This document shows positions 1-9,660 of a DNA stretch of 64,000 bases, piece by piece. Origin of the DNA: Bacterioplanoides sp965219715 (GTDB taxonomy: Bacteria > Pseudomonadota > Gammaproteobacteria > Pseudomonadales > Oceanobacteraceae); the NCBI RefSeq assembly GCF_965219715.1, contig NZ_OZ244785.1:3224001-3288000 (forward strand), read 5' to 3'. The notes beneath the pieces were generated by a model. The model made no database searches. It saw nothing but the letters and a program-made list of their open reading frames with translations, and had not been told where the DNA came from. The position numbers and the translations under genes were made by a program. Within the stretch, counting starts at the first letter, position 1, and every line of letters starts with the position of its first letter.

Positions 1-1014
1 TTGCTGCAGCAGGACCTGCAGGGGTTAAAAGATCTGCCGGCAGAAACTCTGGATGGTCATCGCATTCCATTGTGGGTAAATACAGGCCTGATCACCGACG
101 CACTGCGTAGTCTCGATCGCGGTGCTGAGGGTGTTGGCCTGTATCGCACCGAAGTTCCTTTTATGATGAAAGATCGTTTTCCCAGTGAGAACGAGCAGCA
201 AAAAACCTACCGCCTGCAGCTGGAGACCTTTGCTCCGGCACCGGTGACCATGCGTACGCTGGATATTGGTGGCGATAAGGCACTGACTTATTTCCCGATC
301 AACGAAGCCAACCCTTTCTTAGGCTGGCGCGGCATTCGGGTAACGCTCGACCACCCGGAAATTTTCCTGGTGCAGGTGCGGGCCATGCTGAAAGCCAGCG
401 AAGGTCTGAATAATCTGCGCATTATGTTGCCGATGATCAGTCACACCAGTGAAGTGGATGAAGCGTTGCACCTGATCTATCGCGCCCACGCGGAAGTTCA
501 GGAAGAAGGCTTCCAGGTAGAGATGCCGGAAGTTGGTGTGATGATTGAGGTTCCCGGCGCGGTTTATCAGATCAAAGAACTGGCCCAGCGAGTCGACTTT
601 TTATCGGTTGGCAGTAATGACCTGACTCAGTATCTGCTGGCGGTCGACCGCAACAATCCACGAGTTGCCGATCTTTATCAGGCCTTTCATCCAGCCGTAT
701 TAACTGCACTGAAAACCATTGCAGAAGGCGCGCGTGAGCAGAATACGCCGGTCAGTGTCTGTGGCGAGCTCGCCGGGAATCCACTTGGTGCTGTACTTCT
801 GATTGCGATGGGATATGACATGTTATCGATGAACTCGACTAACCTGCCGAAGGTGAAGTCGATTATGCGTGGTGTCAGTCTGGAATGGGCCAGGGAGTTA
901 CTGGACGAAGTGATGCAGATGGACAGCGCGCCGATTATTGTTGCGACAATTCAGTTGTCGTTAGAGAAGGCGGGCTTTGGCCGGATCATCGGCCCACAGG
1001 GCGCCAAAAACTAA
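1..1014 (+). CDS. ptsP: Phosphoenolpyruvate-protein phosphotransferase PtsP (EI-Ntr), C-terminal part
   Basis: This is the PEP-binding TIM-barrel half of enzyme I of the nitrogen-related phosphotransferase system, which moves phosphate from PEP to NPr (PtsO). Visible family signatures are the GGDKALTYFP and NPFLGWRGIR stretches, the GSNDLTQYLLAVDRN loop and the catalytic CGELAGNP cysteine region. The frame is open at the left edge, so the GAF domain and phospho-histidine domain lie outside the window and the TTG at base 1 is not the true start. It ends at 1014 with no obvious terminator. The family assignment is firm; PtsP rather than sugar-type PtsI is favoured by the sequence and by common gammaproteobacterial context. 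Confidence 0.9.
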   Translation: MLQQDLQGLKDLPAETLDGHRIPLWVNTGLITDALRSLDRGAEGVGLYRTEVPFMMKDRFPSENEQQKTYRLQLETFAPAPVTMRTLDIGGDKALTYFPINEANPFLGWRGIRVTLDHPEIFLVQVRAMLKASEGLNNLRIMLPMISHTSEVDEALHLIYRAHAEVQEEGFQVEMPEVGVMIEVPGAVYQIKELAQRVDFLSVGSNDLTQYLLAVDRNNPRVADLYQAFHPAVLTALKTIAEGAREQNTPVSVCGELAGNPLGAVLLIAMGYDMLSMNSTNLPKVKSIMRGVSLEWARELLDEVMQMDSAPIIVATIQLSLEKAGFGRIIGPQGAKN

Positions 1015-1042
1015 TCGTCTTCAGCGCCTATCAAGGCTGCTC

Positions 1043-1609
1043 TTACCCCTGCCAGTGACGGCGACGTCCGGTATCAATGTGGATAAAACCACTTTTCGGG
1101 TAATAACCCACACCTCCTGAACGCATGGCAACGGCTGCTTTGTGCAAATGACGGTGCGACACCCCCGGAATACGGATATCAATCGCTTTACCCTGCATAT
1201 GCATACTGCCCTCAGCAACACCGCCGGATTGGCGACGCAGGTCGGCGTTAGTCTTCGGAGCGCGGTATGCGGAAACCACGTACAGAGGCTCTTTTGAGCC
1301 AAACAGGTTTTGCAGGTGATAGAGCTTTTCATACAAGCGGCGCTGCATCGCCATCGCTTGATTAGCCCGGTGGTCGCGCATCAACAGGTCAATCTGTTGC
1401 ACTTCATCATCAACAAACTGACCATCGGCCCAGAAGGTTGCCTGTAAAGATTCACCGGTGTGAATGTTGTACAACTTAAGCGTACGTTCTTCGGCAATTT
1501 TCTGATCTTGTTTGAATTGTTCTGCAAAGCTCAGCTGGCTGGTACCCATCAGTGCGGCGGCACTTCCGGCTCCGGCTAGTTGTTTCAGAAACTGACGACG
1601 CGCTGGCAT
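1043..1609 (-). CDS. mepK: MepK/YcbK-like murein endopeptidase (DUF882), Tat-exported
   Basis: Predicted periplasmic peptidoglycan hydrolase of the YcbK/MepK family; the E. coli member cuts 3-3 cross-links made by L,D-transpeptidases. The N-terminus is a twin-arginine signal (RRQFLKQ followed by a hydrophobic AGAGSAAALMG stretch). Metal-site motifs are visible: the HMQGKAID segment and a C-terminal HIDTGRRRHW segment. At 188 aa it is normal for the family. It lies just downstream of an LdtD-like gene in the same direction, the ycbB-ycbK order of enterics, which fits enzymes that make and cut the same bond. Substrate specificity is inferred from homology. Confidence 0.85.
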   Translation of the reverse strand: MPARRQFLKQLAGAGSAAALMGTSQLSFAEQFKQDQKIAEERTLKLYNIHTGESLQATFWADGQFVDDEVQQIDLLMRDHRANQAMAMQRRLYEKLYHLQNLFGSKEPLYVVSAYRAPKTNADLRRQSGGVAEGSMHMQGKAIDIRIPGVSHRHLHKAAVAMRSGGVGYYPKSGFIHIDTGRRRHWQG

Positions 1610-1769
1610 CGGACTTCCCCGTTACATCAATTAACATTGCGATATTCCGGCAGTATGCCTAATACCAAAGCTGAGTAGTCGGTTATCTCTGATGTGTTGT
1701 GGGAAAAAGTCTCCAATGTCACTAATGACATGAAAACTTGTGTAACCAGCTGTCGTAAATCGCCTGTTA

Positions 1770-1796
1770 CTGATCCGACTATGAATATCGGATCAG
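1770..1796 (-). terminator. Hairpin at the end of the ldtD-like gene
   Basis: A perfect 9-bp inverted repeat (CTGATCCGA / TCGGATCAG, 9-nt loop) overlaps the stop codon of the L,D-transpeptidase gene. There is no U-tract on the minus strand, so it may be an RNA stabiliser or a Rho-dependent end rather than an intrinsic terminator. Confidence 0.45.
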
Positions 1797-3589
1797 AGGC
1801 TGACGGCTGGATTGGTTGGAGCAAGGCCTGCAATCAGGTCACGCTTATAGATATCATCACGCATGTGTAAGCGGCCATCTTCGTCTACCCAGCTGGTCCA
1901 GTACATCAGGTAGACCGGAACCTTCTCATGCAAACGAATACGGGTGGTACGGTTCTGATCAATCGCATTATCGATGTTAGAACGGTGCCAGCCTTGTTGG
2001 CCGCGCAACAGCTTCTCAGCCAGCAGGCGTGGTTTCTCTACCCGCACACAGCCTGAGCTTAATGCCCGCTTGTCCAGGTTGAACAGCTGCGGCTGAGATG
2101 TGTCGTGCAGATAAATGTCTTTATCATTCGGGAACAGGAATTTAATGGTGCCCAGCGCATTGTCTTTACCGGCCTTCTGGATCAGGCGGTAAGGGAAGTA
2201 ACGAGCGTTGAGTTTCTTCCAGTTAATCGTCTTCGGATCGATAAACTGATCAACGCCATTTACCTGCTGGATCACCTGATAACCTTTCTGGTGCAGGTAA
2301 TCCGGATTACGTTTCAGTTTTGGCAGTAAGCTGGTTACAGCAATACGGCGTGGTACTGACCAGGTTGGCGCCAGTTCCAGGGTACTGATTTGCTGCACCA
2401 TAACCGGCGTGCGGCGTTGCAGGTTTCCAATGATTACCTTCATGTCGATTTCTGCTGAATCACCATCCATCAGCTGCAGACGATAGTCGGCCATATTAAC
2501 CATGACATGGCGCTGACCCAGGTCGCGTGGCAGGTGGCGCCAGCGTTTCATATTCAGCGCAATTTTCTGCGCCACTTGATACGGCGGTACGTTCAGATGT
2601 TGCAGTGTGGCTTTATCCACAGAGCCGGTTGCATTCAGATTGTGGCGCTTCTGGAAGTTTTTCAGTGCGTCACTTAACGACTGATCCAGCAGGAACTCAG
2701 CCCGTTGCAGATCAAACTGTGCATTTTTTGCCGGAGATAAAGTGCGTTCCGCCGCATCTTTAAATAACCATGACAGCGCGCCTTTTGGCAGGTCACCGTA
2801 TTGGCTCAGCATCCAGCGCATGTGTGGTACTAAACGATGGCGCTCGCCTTGTTGCAGCGTCAGATCTTCTTCCAGCGGATACCAGCGACCGCTGTTGGCG
2901 ATATCGCGGTAACGATTTAATTCTTTACGCAGGCGCAGGTAGCCCGGGTGTGACGGTGTCAGATTATCGACCAGGTTATCCAGATCGTTATTAGCGATGG
3001 CCTGATTCAGCAGATCGACAATTTGCTCTTCACTGATCTGACTGCCGACGGTGTTGGTCTGGCTGAGTGCCACTTTACGGATTGGGTGATCGCCTTCGCC
3101 GGTATCGGGCAACAGCTCTGAGTTAAGTGCTTGCTTGGCGTAGGTGACAAAGGCATCGGTCAGCAGAACTTCGACCGCGGTGGCTTGTTTCGGGATGTTC
3201 GACAGGCGGCTGGTTTCGCGTTCCAGCGTTGCCAGTTCGTAGCCATAGTTGCGCCAGTCATCGGCAGCGGTTTCACGCAGCACCTGCAGTAATTCCTGAC
3301 CGGCCTGGGTCAGCTCATAGCTGTCCATCCAGACGGGTTGATAATCGCGGCGCAGGTAGAAAGGTTCGATGGAACGGACATGCTTAAGACGCACCTCACC
3401 CGCCACACGTCGTGCGGATTCGATCAACCAGTGCTCCATATATTTCTGCGCCACTTTAGGTGGCATATATGGCTTGGTATTGATGCTCGCCGCCAAAGCC
3501 GCAAACAGCAGTACCATACAGGCAATGGCAATCCAGCCTGTGGCACCGATCGCTCGGGTGGGTTTTGACGTTGGGGTTAAGGTATCCAT
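1793..3589 (-). CDS. ldtD: L,D-transpeptidase, LdtD/YcbB family
   Basis: Inner-membrane-anchored enzyme that forms 3-3 cross-links in peptidoglycan. From the ATG at 3589 the product is 598 aa: a short cytoplasmic tail, one membrane segment (IAIACMVLLFAALAAS), a scaffold region, a peptidoglycan-binding helix bundle (around SDALKNFQKRHNLNATGSVD) and a C-terminal YkuD domain with the LSSGCVRVEKP motif carrying the catalytic cysteine. A GTG at 3628 would add 13 residues; neither start has a convincing ribosome-binding site. A MepK-like hydrolase follows, and the pair probably remodels the wall together. Confidence 0.88.
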   Translation of the reverse strand: MDTLTPTSKPTRAIGATGWIAIACMVLLFAALAASINTKPYMPPKVAQKYMEHWLIESARRVAGEVRLKHVRSIEPFYLRRDYQPVWMDSYELTQAGQELLQVLRETAADDWRNYGYELATLERETSRLSNIPKQATAVEVLLTDAFVTYAKQALNSELLPDTGEGDHPIRKVALSQTNTVGSQISEEQIVDLLNQAIANNDLDNLVDNLTPSHPGYLRLRKELNRYRDIANSGRWYPLEEDLTLQQGERHRLVPHMRWMLSQYGDLPKGALSWLFKDAAERTLSPAKNAQFDLQRAEFLLDQSLSDALKNFQKRHNLNATGSVDKATLQHLNVPPYQVAQKIALNMKRWRHLPRDLGQRHVMVNMADYRLQLMDGDSAEIDMKVIIGNLQRRTPVMVQQISTLELAPTWSVPRRIAVTSLLPKLKRNPDYLHQKGYQVIQQVNGVDQFIDPKTINWKKLNARYFPYRLIQKAGKDNALGTIKFLFPNDKDIYLHDTSQPQLFNLDKRALSSGCVRVEKPRLLAEKLLRGQQGWHRSNIDNAIDQNRTTRIRLHEKVPVYLMYWTSWVDEDGRLHMRDDIYKRDLIAGLAPTNPAVSL

Positions 3590-3757
3590 GCCACAAAGTA
3601 TGGACGGCGATTTGCCGAAATGTGACACGAATCGCGCTACGGTTTACAAATATTTGTAAGCGTATGCAACAAGGTGGTCGCGTCAGATAAGAGTTTCTTT
3701 GTGACTCAATGACTTAGCGGTGAAGTTTGTAACTCATTGAATTGCGACGAATTTTCG

Positions 3758-4516
3758 TCAAGTACGAATTTGGTACCGGAATTCGTGGCAATTTTCACCC
3801 TGCTCATCCCAGCTGATTTCTTCCAGCAAAATGTGCTGTTCAGAGATACTGATTGCACTGGAGCAACGGGTGCCATAAGTCGGTGTGTGGATAAACTGAC
3901 TGGAGAGCATTTTCTCCCAGATAAAAGGCACGCCGGTTTGTGGCAGCTGATCATCGGCAAAGGGTTCGCGTCGGTCGAGCAGGCTGCCCGGCAGCTGGCT
4001 CGTTGCATCATGCGTGTTCAGCCACTGCTGTAACTGTTGCTTGGCCAGCTCGGTTTTAGGCCAGGGAGTATCAAGATGGGCATTACTTAAACCGTAGTGA
4101 CCCGCATCGAGTGCTCTGGCATCAAAGTGTGGATGATTATTGGCGTACCATAGCTGTTGTCCGTCGAAACACAACAGATTAAACAGACCGTAACTGTCTG
4201 CCTTGTCACTTAACGACATCATGTACGACTCCGCAGAATCGTCAGATGTCAGAAAGTCGAGCACCAGATGGCCGCGGGACACTGGATTCTGTGGTCCTTC
4301 TCCGGGAGCGCGGATATTGGTCAGTGCCGCGAAGCGGCGATTCCGGGTTGCGCCCAGCCAGGTCCCACCTTGTTCAAGGTCTTTGCCGGCAAATAAACCG
4401 GGATGCTCCGGCCACTCAGCCATTGGCGCAGCAGGGCGCTTAAAAAACTCATCCCGATTGGCGGCAACTATCAACTGTTGTTGCTGCGGTTGCCAGGCAA
4501 AGCTGATCAGGCACAT
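3758..4516 (-). CDS. NRDE/TANGO2 family protein
   Basis: A 252-aa cytoplasmic protein starting MCLISFAW with the family signature AANRDEFFKRP near residue 20, followed by the typical GGTWLGA and LTNIR segments. This is the NRDE (transport and Golgi organisation 2) family, whose N-terminal Cys resembles Ntn hydrolases; its bacterial role is not established. Its start codon overlaps the stop of the upstream DUF3817 gene by one base, so the two are translationally coupled. Family assignment is confident; no reaction can be assigned. Confidence 0.85.
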   Translation of the reverse strand: MCLISFAWQPQQQQLIVAANRDEFFKRPAAPMAEWPEHPGLFAGKDLEQGGTWLGATRNRRFAALTNIRAPGEGPQNPVSRGHLVLDFLTSDDSAESYMMSLSDKADSYGLFNLLCFDGQQLWYANNHPHFDARALDAGHYGLSNAHLDTPWPKTELAKQQLQQWLNTHDATSQLPGSLLDRREPFADDQLPQTGVPFIWEKMLSSQFIHTPTYGTRCSSAISISEQHILLEEISWDEQGENCHEFRYQIRT

Positions 4517-4836
4517 CAGTGGTTTTCTTGCAGATTTTTATCGACGGCTTTTTTGATCGCCCAATCGAATACAAACGGGCCAAACGGCAGGATTGCTGCC
4601 ATCACCCCGGCAGGCATTCCCCACAGAGGAAATTTCACCCGATGTGCGGTCATCAGCAATACCACCAGGTAGGCAATAAACAAAATACCGTGGGCTGAGC
4701 CCGCAAAGCGCACTGCTTCATTAACTCCCATCATATATTTCAGTGGCATGGCCACACCCAGTAACAGCAGGAAAGACATACCTTCGAGGAAACCAACCTG
4801 GGTCAGGGTGCTGAGGGGATGATTGGACTTAAACAT
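4516..4836 (-). CDS. DUF3817 family small membrane protein
   Basis: A 106-aa inner-membrane protein with about three hydrophobic segments. Features of the DUF3817 family are the early EGMSFLLLLGVAMPLKY stretch, a central GSAHGILFIAYL segment and a C-terminal region reading LPFGPFVFDW. Function is unknown. It is the first gene of a two-gene unit with the NRDE protein, with a one-base stop/start overlap. Confidence 0.78.
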   Translation of the reverse strand: MFKSNHPLSTLTQVGFLEGMSFLLLLGVAMPLKYMMGVNEAVRFAGSAHGILFIAYLVVLLMTAHRVKFPLWGMPAGVMAAILPFGPFVFDWAIKKAVDKNLQENH

Positions 4837-5128
4837 AAACAGAACTTACTGCGGCAAAAAAAAACAGTCAGGATTCTGCATGAATTCGGTGATTGCGCCA
4901 AGTTTTAACGGTTGGCGACACACTTTTTGAATTGGAAATAAAATTGAGACAATGAGTTTTTTCAGAGCACTTTTAAGCGAGAAACTGGATCAACCCCATT
5001 GTTACTGGGATTTCGTGATTGTTGGCTCGATTGGGTTAAATTGTTGCGATTTATGGAATAAAACAGGCGGAACCCGTCTTATAGAATTCGCTCAAATTGG
5101 AAACTTTGTCGGTTTGTGAGAGAGAGCG

Positions 5129-5779
5129 ATGAGTAAAAAAGCCTACCTGATCCCTGGGCGCTGGGCCATTGGTTCAGTTGCCATTTTGTCTTTAATTCTG
5201 GCCTGGTCAGTGATGATGCAGGGCCTGCATATTCTGTATGACGAAAATCATATGATGGAGCATTTACAGCTGGTGTTAATTCTGGCTGCCGGAGTGGTAT
5301 TTTTCCGCAGTGACTGGTGTGAAATGGAAGATGTTTCGCCGGAAACGCGCAAGCATTTACGCTGGCTGGCGATTACTGCAACGGCATTAATGTTCAGTTT
5401 TCTGATTCGCGAGATGAGCGTCAAACATTCGGGCATTGACTGGTTAATTTACATGGTGGATGGCCGTGGTTTTAAAATTCTGATGCTGGCGATCTGGATC
5501 CCGTTACTTGTGATTCTGGGCCGCAACTTTTCCGTGTATTGGGGACTGATGAAACAGGTAATGAGCAGTCATTTCTTCCTGTTTGCCATGATGTCGATGG
5601 CATTGCTGTGCGTTGGGGCGATATTCGATAAGGAAATCCTCAAGCCGGAATTCTTCCGCTTTTATGAAGAAGTGGCCGAGCTGAATGGTTACGCCTGGTT
5701 GCTGGCATCGGCATTGGCGTTTGAGCGTAATATGGCCGAAGAGCAGCAGGATATGCTGCTGACCGCAGAAGCTTCCTGA
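5129..5779 (+). CDS. Hypothetical multi-spanning membrane protein
   Basis: A 216-aa protein with about six hydrophobic stretches, including SVAILSLILAWSVMM at the N-terminus and SMALLCVGAIF toward the C-terminus. I do not recognise a named family. Its ATG follows a GAGAGAG purine run with suitable spacing. It sits alone between two minus-strand genes, so it probably has its own promoter in the roughly 290-bp AT-rich upstream region. A membrane role is likely from composition only. Confidence 0.7.
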   Translation: MSKKAYLIPGRWAIGSVAILSLILAWSVMMQGLHILYDENHMMEHLQLVLILAAGVVFFRSDWCEMEDVSPETRKHLRWLAITATALMFSFLIREMSVKHSGIDWLIYMVDGRGFKILMLAIWIPLLVILGRNFSVYWGLMKQVMSSHFFLFAMMSMALLCVGAIFDKEILKPEFFRFYEEVAELNGYAWLLASALAFERNMAEEQQDMLLTAEAS

Positions 5780-5789
5780 TTGCGGAGAA

Positions 5790-6476
5790 TTATCCCTGTT
5801 GCATCGCGGCTAACAATTTACGGATATCGTTAGCCGTGTGTAACGTCAGAAAAGGGGCGACCTGCTCTTTGGTTGCCAGCACCTTGGTTTTAATAAAACT
5901 CCACTTCCGGGTCAGTTTATTACGCAGACTTGCGTGATCTGGCAGCCGGGTAATCATCTCGGACAAAATCTGCGCGTCCTCGTCGATGTTGTTTTCACTG
6001 TTGTAAGCTCCGGCTGATACCGCACTGTACATATATTGAGCGAGAATCTTTTCCAGCTTGAGGCGCGCCTGCAGGTAGTTGGAAGCAATGAGTTCGGACT
6101 GCTGTTTTGCCAGATTAATCTGACGGTAAAGCTCGTTCTGATAAACGCTTAAGCCAATTTCCAGACGCATATCTGAACCATCAAACACCGTCTCTTCTTT
6201 TTCTGCGGTGAAGCCGGATGCCTGTTGCCACTGTTGCTGAATCTGAGGGTAGCGTTCACTGATGATTTGCATCATCTGGTCGCCTTGTTGCCGGGCGTGG
6301 CGCAGTTCTTTGGAAAACCGTGGCGCCCCTTCAAAAAATACAAAGGCAGAGAATGCGCTGGATAGCTGATAGGCAGCGATTTCGGCTCTGATCAGGTTAT
6401 CGGAGTGGTTATCTGACCAGGCTGACACAGGGAACAGGCTGGCTGCGAATACCATAAAAACCACGAGCAAGCGCAT
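5790..6476 (-). CDS. Hypothetical secreted protein
   Basis: From the ATG at 6476 the product is 228 aa and opens with a Sec signal peptide (MRLLVVFMVFAASLFPVSAW). A longer reading to 6632 would place 52 atypical residues before the signal, so the shorter start is preferred. The mature part is helical, alanine- and glutamine-rich, and has no motif I recognise. It is convergent with the upstream membrane-protein gene, with 10 bases between stops. Probably periplasmic; function unknown. Confidence 0.65.
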   Translation of the reverse strand: MRLLVVFMVFAASLFPVSAWSDNHSDNLIRAEIAAYQLSSAFSAFVFFEGAPRFSKELRHARQQGDQMMQIISERYPQIQQQWQQASGFTAEKEETVFDGSDMRLEIGLSVYQNELYRQINLAKQQSELIASNYLQARLKLEKILAQYMYSAVSAGAYNSENNIDEDAQILSEMITRLPDHASLRNKLTRKWSFIKTKVLATKEQVAPFLTLHTANDIRKLLAAMQQG

Positions 6477-6621
6477 ACAAAATCCATTTACTGATAAATT
6501 AAACAGGGGCGCCAATATAGGCTGGCTTATGACTGCGGGCAAGGGAGTCGCGGAGGGTGGCGTTAATGGTGTTTTGTATGGCTCGATTTGCTCCAGTCTT
6601 ACGACCGGAGCAATGCAGGGA

Positions 6622-8301
6622 CTATTTTTCAATCAGGTAATTAAAATACTGATCGCGTAAGGTACGCTTCTGTAATTTACCGGTTGCGGTATGAGGTAAC
6701 TGTTCGACAAAAATAATATCGTCCGGTAACCACCACTTAGCCACTTTGCTTTCCAGGTATTGGTGAATATCCTCTTTAGTCACATCTGCATTTTCGTGTT
6801 TTACGATAAACAGTAGCGGCCGTTCATCCCACTTCGGATGTTTAACACCAATCACGCAGGCTTCGTTGACATCCGGGTGGCCAACCGCGGCGTTTTCTAA
6901 ATCGATGGATGAAATCCATTCACCACCAGACTTCACTACGTCTTTGGCACGATCAACAATTTGCAGATAGCTGTTGCTATCAATCACCGCAATATCGCCG
7001 GTATCGAACCACTGATTGCAGTTGTTATCGATAAAGAAAGACTCCGGCTTTTCGTTTTTAAAATACGCGGTTAATACCCAGGGGCCACGCACCCGCAAAT
7101 AGCCACGACTTTCGCCATCGTGAGCGACTGGTTTATCTTCGTCATCGAAAATTTCCAGCTCGATACCAAACATGGGTTTTCCAGCGGTGGTTTGCAGGCG
7201 ATAACGTTCATCATCCGTCATCGATTGCATGGCTTTGGTTGGAGAGCCCAGGGTTGCCAGTGGTGATGTTTCCGTCATGCCCCAAATTGGTAATAAATAC
7301 ACACCGTATTCTTTATCCAGCGTTTCCACCAGAGAAAGTGGTGAAGCTGAGCCGCCGACACCGACGGTTTTTACCGAATCCATGCGTAAATTATTACGTT
7401 TTAAATAATCGATTAATCCCAGCCACACGGTTGGTACACCCAACATTAAATCGATTTCTGCCAGCTCGATTAATTCGTGCAGACTTTTGCCGTCCATACC
7501 TTCCCCCGGTAATACCAGAGTGGCACCCGACATCGGAGCGATATAGGGCATACCCCAGGCACAGACGTGGTACATAGGAACGACCGGCATCACAACCGTG
7601 TCAGAACTGATATTGAGTGCATCCGGATTACGGCTGGCGTAAGCGTGTAATACGGTAGAGCCGTGGGAATATAAAACGCCTTTCGGATTACCCGTGGTGC
7701 CTGAGGTGTAACACAAGCAGGCGGCGGTATCCTGAGCCAGTGGCGGCCAGCTGAAATTTTCCAGCTGAGTGGTTACGTCGGAAGCGTTAATCAAAGTCTC
7801 GTAGCAGCTGACGTTTGGCAATGATGTTTGTGGCATCTTGTCTTCGTCGATCAGCAGAATAAATCCTTTAACAGACGTCAGCTTGTCGGCGATAGGTTCC
7901 AGCAACTGAGCAAAACAGGCATCGAGGAAAACGTAGCAGTCTTCCGCATGATTAATAATGTATTCGATTTGTTCTGTGTATAAACGCGGGTTTACGGTAT
8001 GGCAAATGGCTCCGATACCGGAAATACCGTAATAACATTCGAAGTGCCGATAAGTATTCCAGGCCAGTGTTGCCACCCGGTCGCCTGGCTGAACTCCCAA
8101 TTGTTGCAGGGCAATGGCTAATTGTTTTGCGCGCTGTAACGCATCGCGATAGTTGTAACGATGAATATCACCTTCTAAGCGGCGACTGATAATTTCACGG
8201 GTACCATGATGGGCTGCTGCGTATTCCAGTAAGTCGGAAATAATCAGCGGTTGAGTCATCATATTGCCAGCAGGCGCCGTCGCTACACTCGGGGCAGACA
8301 T
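6622..8301 (-). CDS. Acyl-CoA ligase (AMP-binding, medium/long-chain fatty acid type)
   Basis: ATP-dependent enzyme that makes acyl-CoA through an acyl-adenylate. The ANL core motif YTSGTTGNPKGV is present, as are WGMTETSPL, the hinge region WFDTGDIAVID and the C-terminal lysine motif PHTATGKLQKRTLR. The ATG at 8301 (559 aa) has an AAGGA ribosome-binding site 8 nt upstream, whereas a longer frame to 8406 has none. A strong terminator separates it from the upstream thiolase gene, so it has its own promoter. Exact substrate chain length cannot be read from sequence. Confidence 0.88.
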   Translation of the reverse strand: MSAPSVATAPAGNMMTQPLIISDLLEYAAAHHGTREIISRRLEGDIHRYNYRDALQRAKQLAIALQQLGVQPGDRVATLAWNTYRHFECYYGISGIGAICHTVNPRLYTEQIEYIINHAEDCYVFLDACFAQLLEPIADKLTSVKGFILLIDEDKMPQTSLPNVSCYETLINASDVTTQLENFSWPPLAQDTAACLCYTSGTTGNPKGVLYSHGSTVLHAYASRNPDALNISSDTVVMPVVPMYHVCAWGMPYIAPMSGATLVLPGEGMDGKSLHELIELAEIDLMLGVPTVWLGLIDYLKRNNLRMDSVKTVGVGGSASPLSLVETLDKEYGVYLLPIWGMTETSPLATLGSPTKAMQSMTDDERYRLQTTAGKPMFGIELEIFDDEDKPVAHDGESRGYLRVRGPWVLTAYFKNEKPESFFIDNNCNQWFDTGDIAVIDSNSYLQIVDRAKDVVKSGGEWISSIDLENAAVGHPDVNEACVIGVKHPKWDERPLLFIVKHENADVTKEDIHQYLESKVAKWWLPDDIIFVEQLPHTATGKLQKRTLRDQYFNYLIEK

Positions 8302-8409
8302 AAGCAGAGTCCTTTGCGAAGAAAAGTTTGATTGCAGAATAAAAGGCAATAATAGTCGCGGCAACCAACTTTGTTGCTGTTGGCGGGCAATTGCTGTTTT
8401 TGGCATAAA

Positions 8410-8442
8410 AAATCCCGCATAAACCGTGTTTATGCGGGATTT
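8410..8442 (-). terminator. Intrinsic terminator after the thiolase gene
   Basis: A perfect 14-bp inverted repeat (left arm AAATCCCGCATAAA, 5-nt loop) lies 25 bp past the thiolase stop and ends in a U-tract on the minus strand. Confidence 0.85.
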
Positions 8443-8466
8443 CCGTAGGCTGCTAATGAGTCGGTA

Positions 8467-9660
8467 TTAACGCTCAATTGCCAGTGACACACCCATGCCA
8501 CCACCAATACACAGAGTTGCCAAACCTTTGTTTGCGTCCTGACGAATCATTTCGTGCAGCAGGGTAACCAGAATACGGCAGCCGGATGCGCCAATCGGGT
8601 GACCCAGAGCAATGGCTCCACCGTTCACGTTTACTTTCTCGGCGTCCCACTCCAGACCTTTGTTGACCGACAGAGCTTGTACGGCAAAGGCTTCGTTGGC
8701 TTCTACAAGATCCAGATCCGCGATGCTCCAGCCTGCTTTTTGCAGACATTTTTTGGTTGCTGGAATTGGACCGGTTCCCATGATTTCCGGATTAACACCG
8801 GCGTTAGCGTAGGCTTTGATGGTTGCCAGGATTGGCAGACCCAATTCTTCCGCTTTTGCACGAGATGCCAGCATTACAGCGGCAGCACCATCGTTCAGTG
8901 AAGACGCGTTACCGGCAGTGACTGAGCCGTCTTTTTTGAACGCAGCGCGCATACCTGCCAGTTTTTCTTCTGTGATACCAGCGCGTGGGTTTTCATCGGT
9001 ATCGAACACAATATCGTCGCCACGACGTTGTGGAATCACAACCGGGGTGATTTCGTCTTTAAACTTACCGGCTTCGATGGCTGCCAGCGCTTTAGCCTGG
9101 GAAGCAGCTGCAAATGCATCTTGCTCGGCGCGTTCGATTTTATATTCGTCGGCGATATTTTCAGCGGTGATGCCCATGTGGTAATCGTTAAAGGCATCCC
9201 ACAGGCCATCGGAGATCATGGTATCGACCATGTTCCAATTACCCATACGCTGGCCGTTACGGGAACCTGGCAGAGCGTGAGCAGCGTTAGACATCGACTC
9301 CTGACCACCAGCAATAATCACATCCGCATCGCCACATTTAATCGCTTGTGCGGCCAGGTGTAAGGCTTTCAGACCTGAACCGCATACCTTGTTAATGGTC
9401 ATCGCTGGAGTGGTATCCGGCAGGCCACCTTTAATCGCTGCCTGACGAGCCGGGTTCTGGCCACAAGCGGCGGTCAGTACCTGACCCATTAATACTTCAT
9501 CAACCAGCTCAGGAGCGATCGCGGTTTTCTCCAGCAGGGATTTAATAACCGTGGCGCCCAGGTCGCTGCCGGAGACACTGGCCAGAGAACCACCAAAGGT
9601 ACCAATAGCCGTACGGGTTGCGGCAACAATAACTACGTCGTTTGACATTACGTCAGTCAT
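8467..9660 (-). CDS. Acetyl-CoA C-acetyltransferase (thiolase)
   Basis: A 397-aa thiolase, the usual length. The acyl-accepting cysteine lies in NKVCGSGLKALHLA, the catalytic histidine in GHPIGASG, and the second cysteine region reads TLCIGGGMG. Close to AtoB/PhaA biosynthetic-type thiolases, which condense two acetyl-CoA or split acetoacetyl-CoA. It is followed by its own terminator and preceded by a 309-bp gap, so it is monocistronic. Whether it serves polyhydroxyalkanoate synthesis or degradation cannot be told because no phaB or phaC is nearby. Confidence 0.92.
   Translation of the reverse strand: MTDVMSNDVVIVAATRTAIGTFGGSLASVSGSDLGATVIKSLLEKTAIAPELVDEVLMGQVLTAACGQNPARQAAIKGGLPDTTPAMTINKVCGSGLKALHLAAQAIKCGDADVIIAGGQESMSNAAHALPGSRNGQRMGNWNMVDTMISDGLWDAFNDYHMGITAENIADEYKIERAEQDAFAAASQAKALAAIEAGKFKDEITPVVIPQRRGDDIVFDTDENPRAGITEEKLAGMRAAFKKDGSVTAGNASSLNDGAAAVMLASRAKAEELGLPILATIKAYANAGVNPEIMGTGPIPATKKCLQKAGWSIADLDLVEANEAFAVQALSVNKGLEWDAEKVNVNGGAIALGHPIGASGCRILVTLLHEMIRQDANKGLATLCIGGGMGVSLAIER

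Noticed and set aside
4952..5119. 55-codon plus-strand frame before the membrane-protein gene at 5129
   Set aside because: It has an ATG and a stop just 9 bp before the next gene, but no ribosome-binding site and no recognisable motif; the region more likely holds a promoter.
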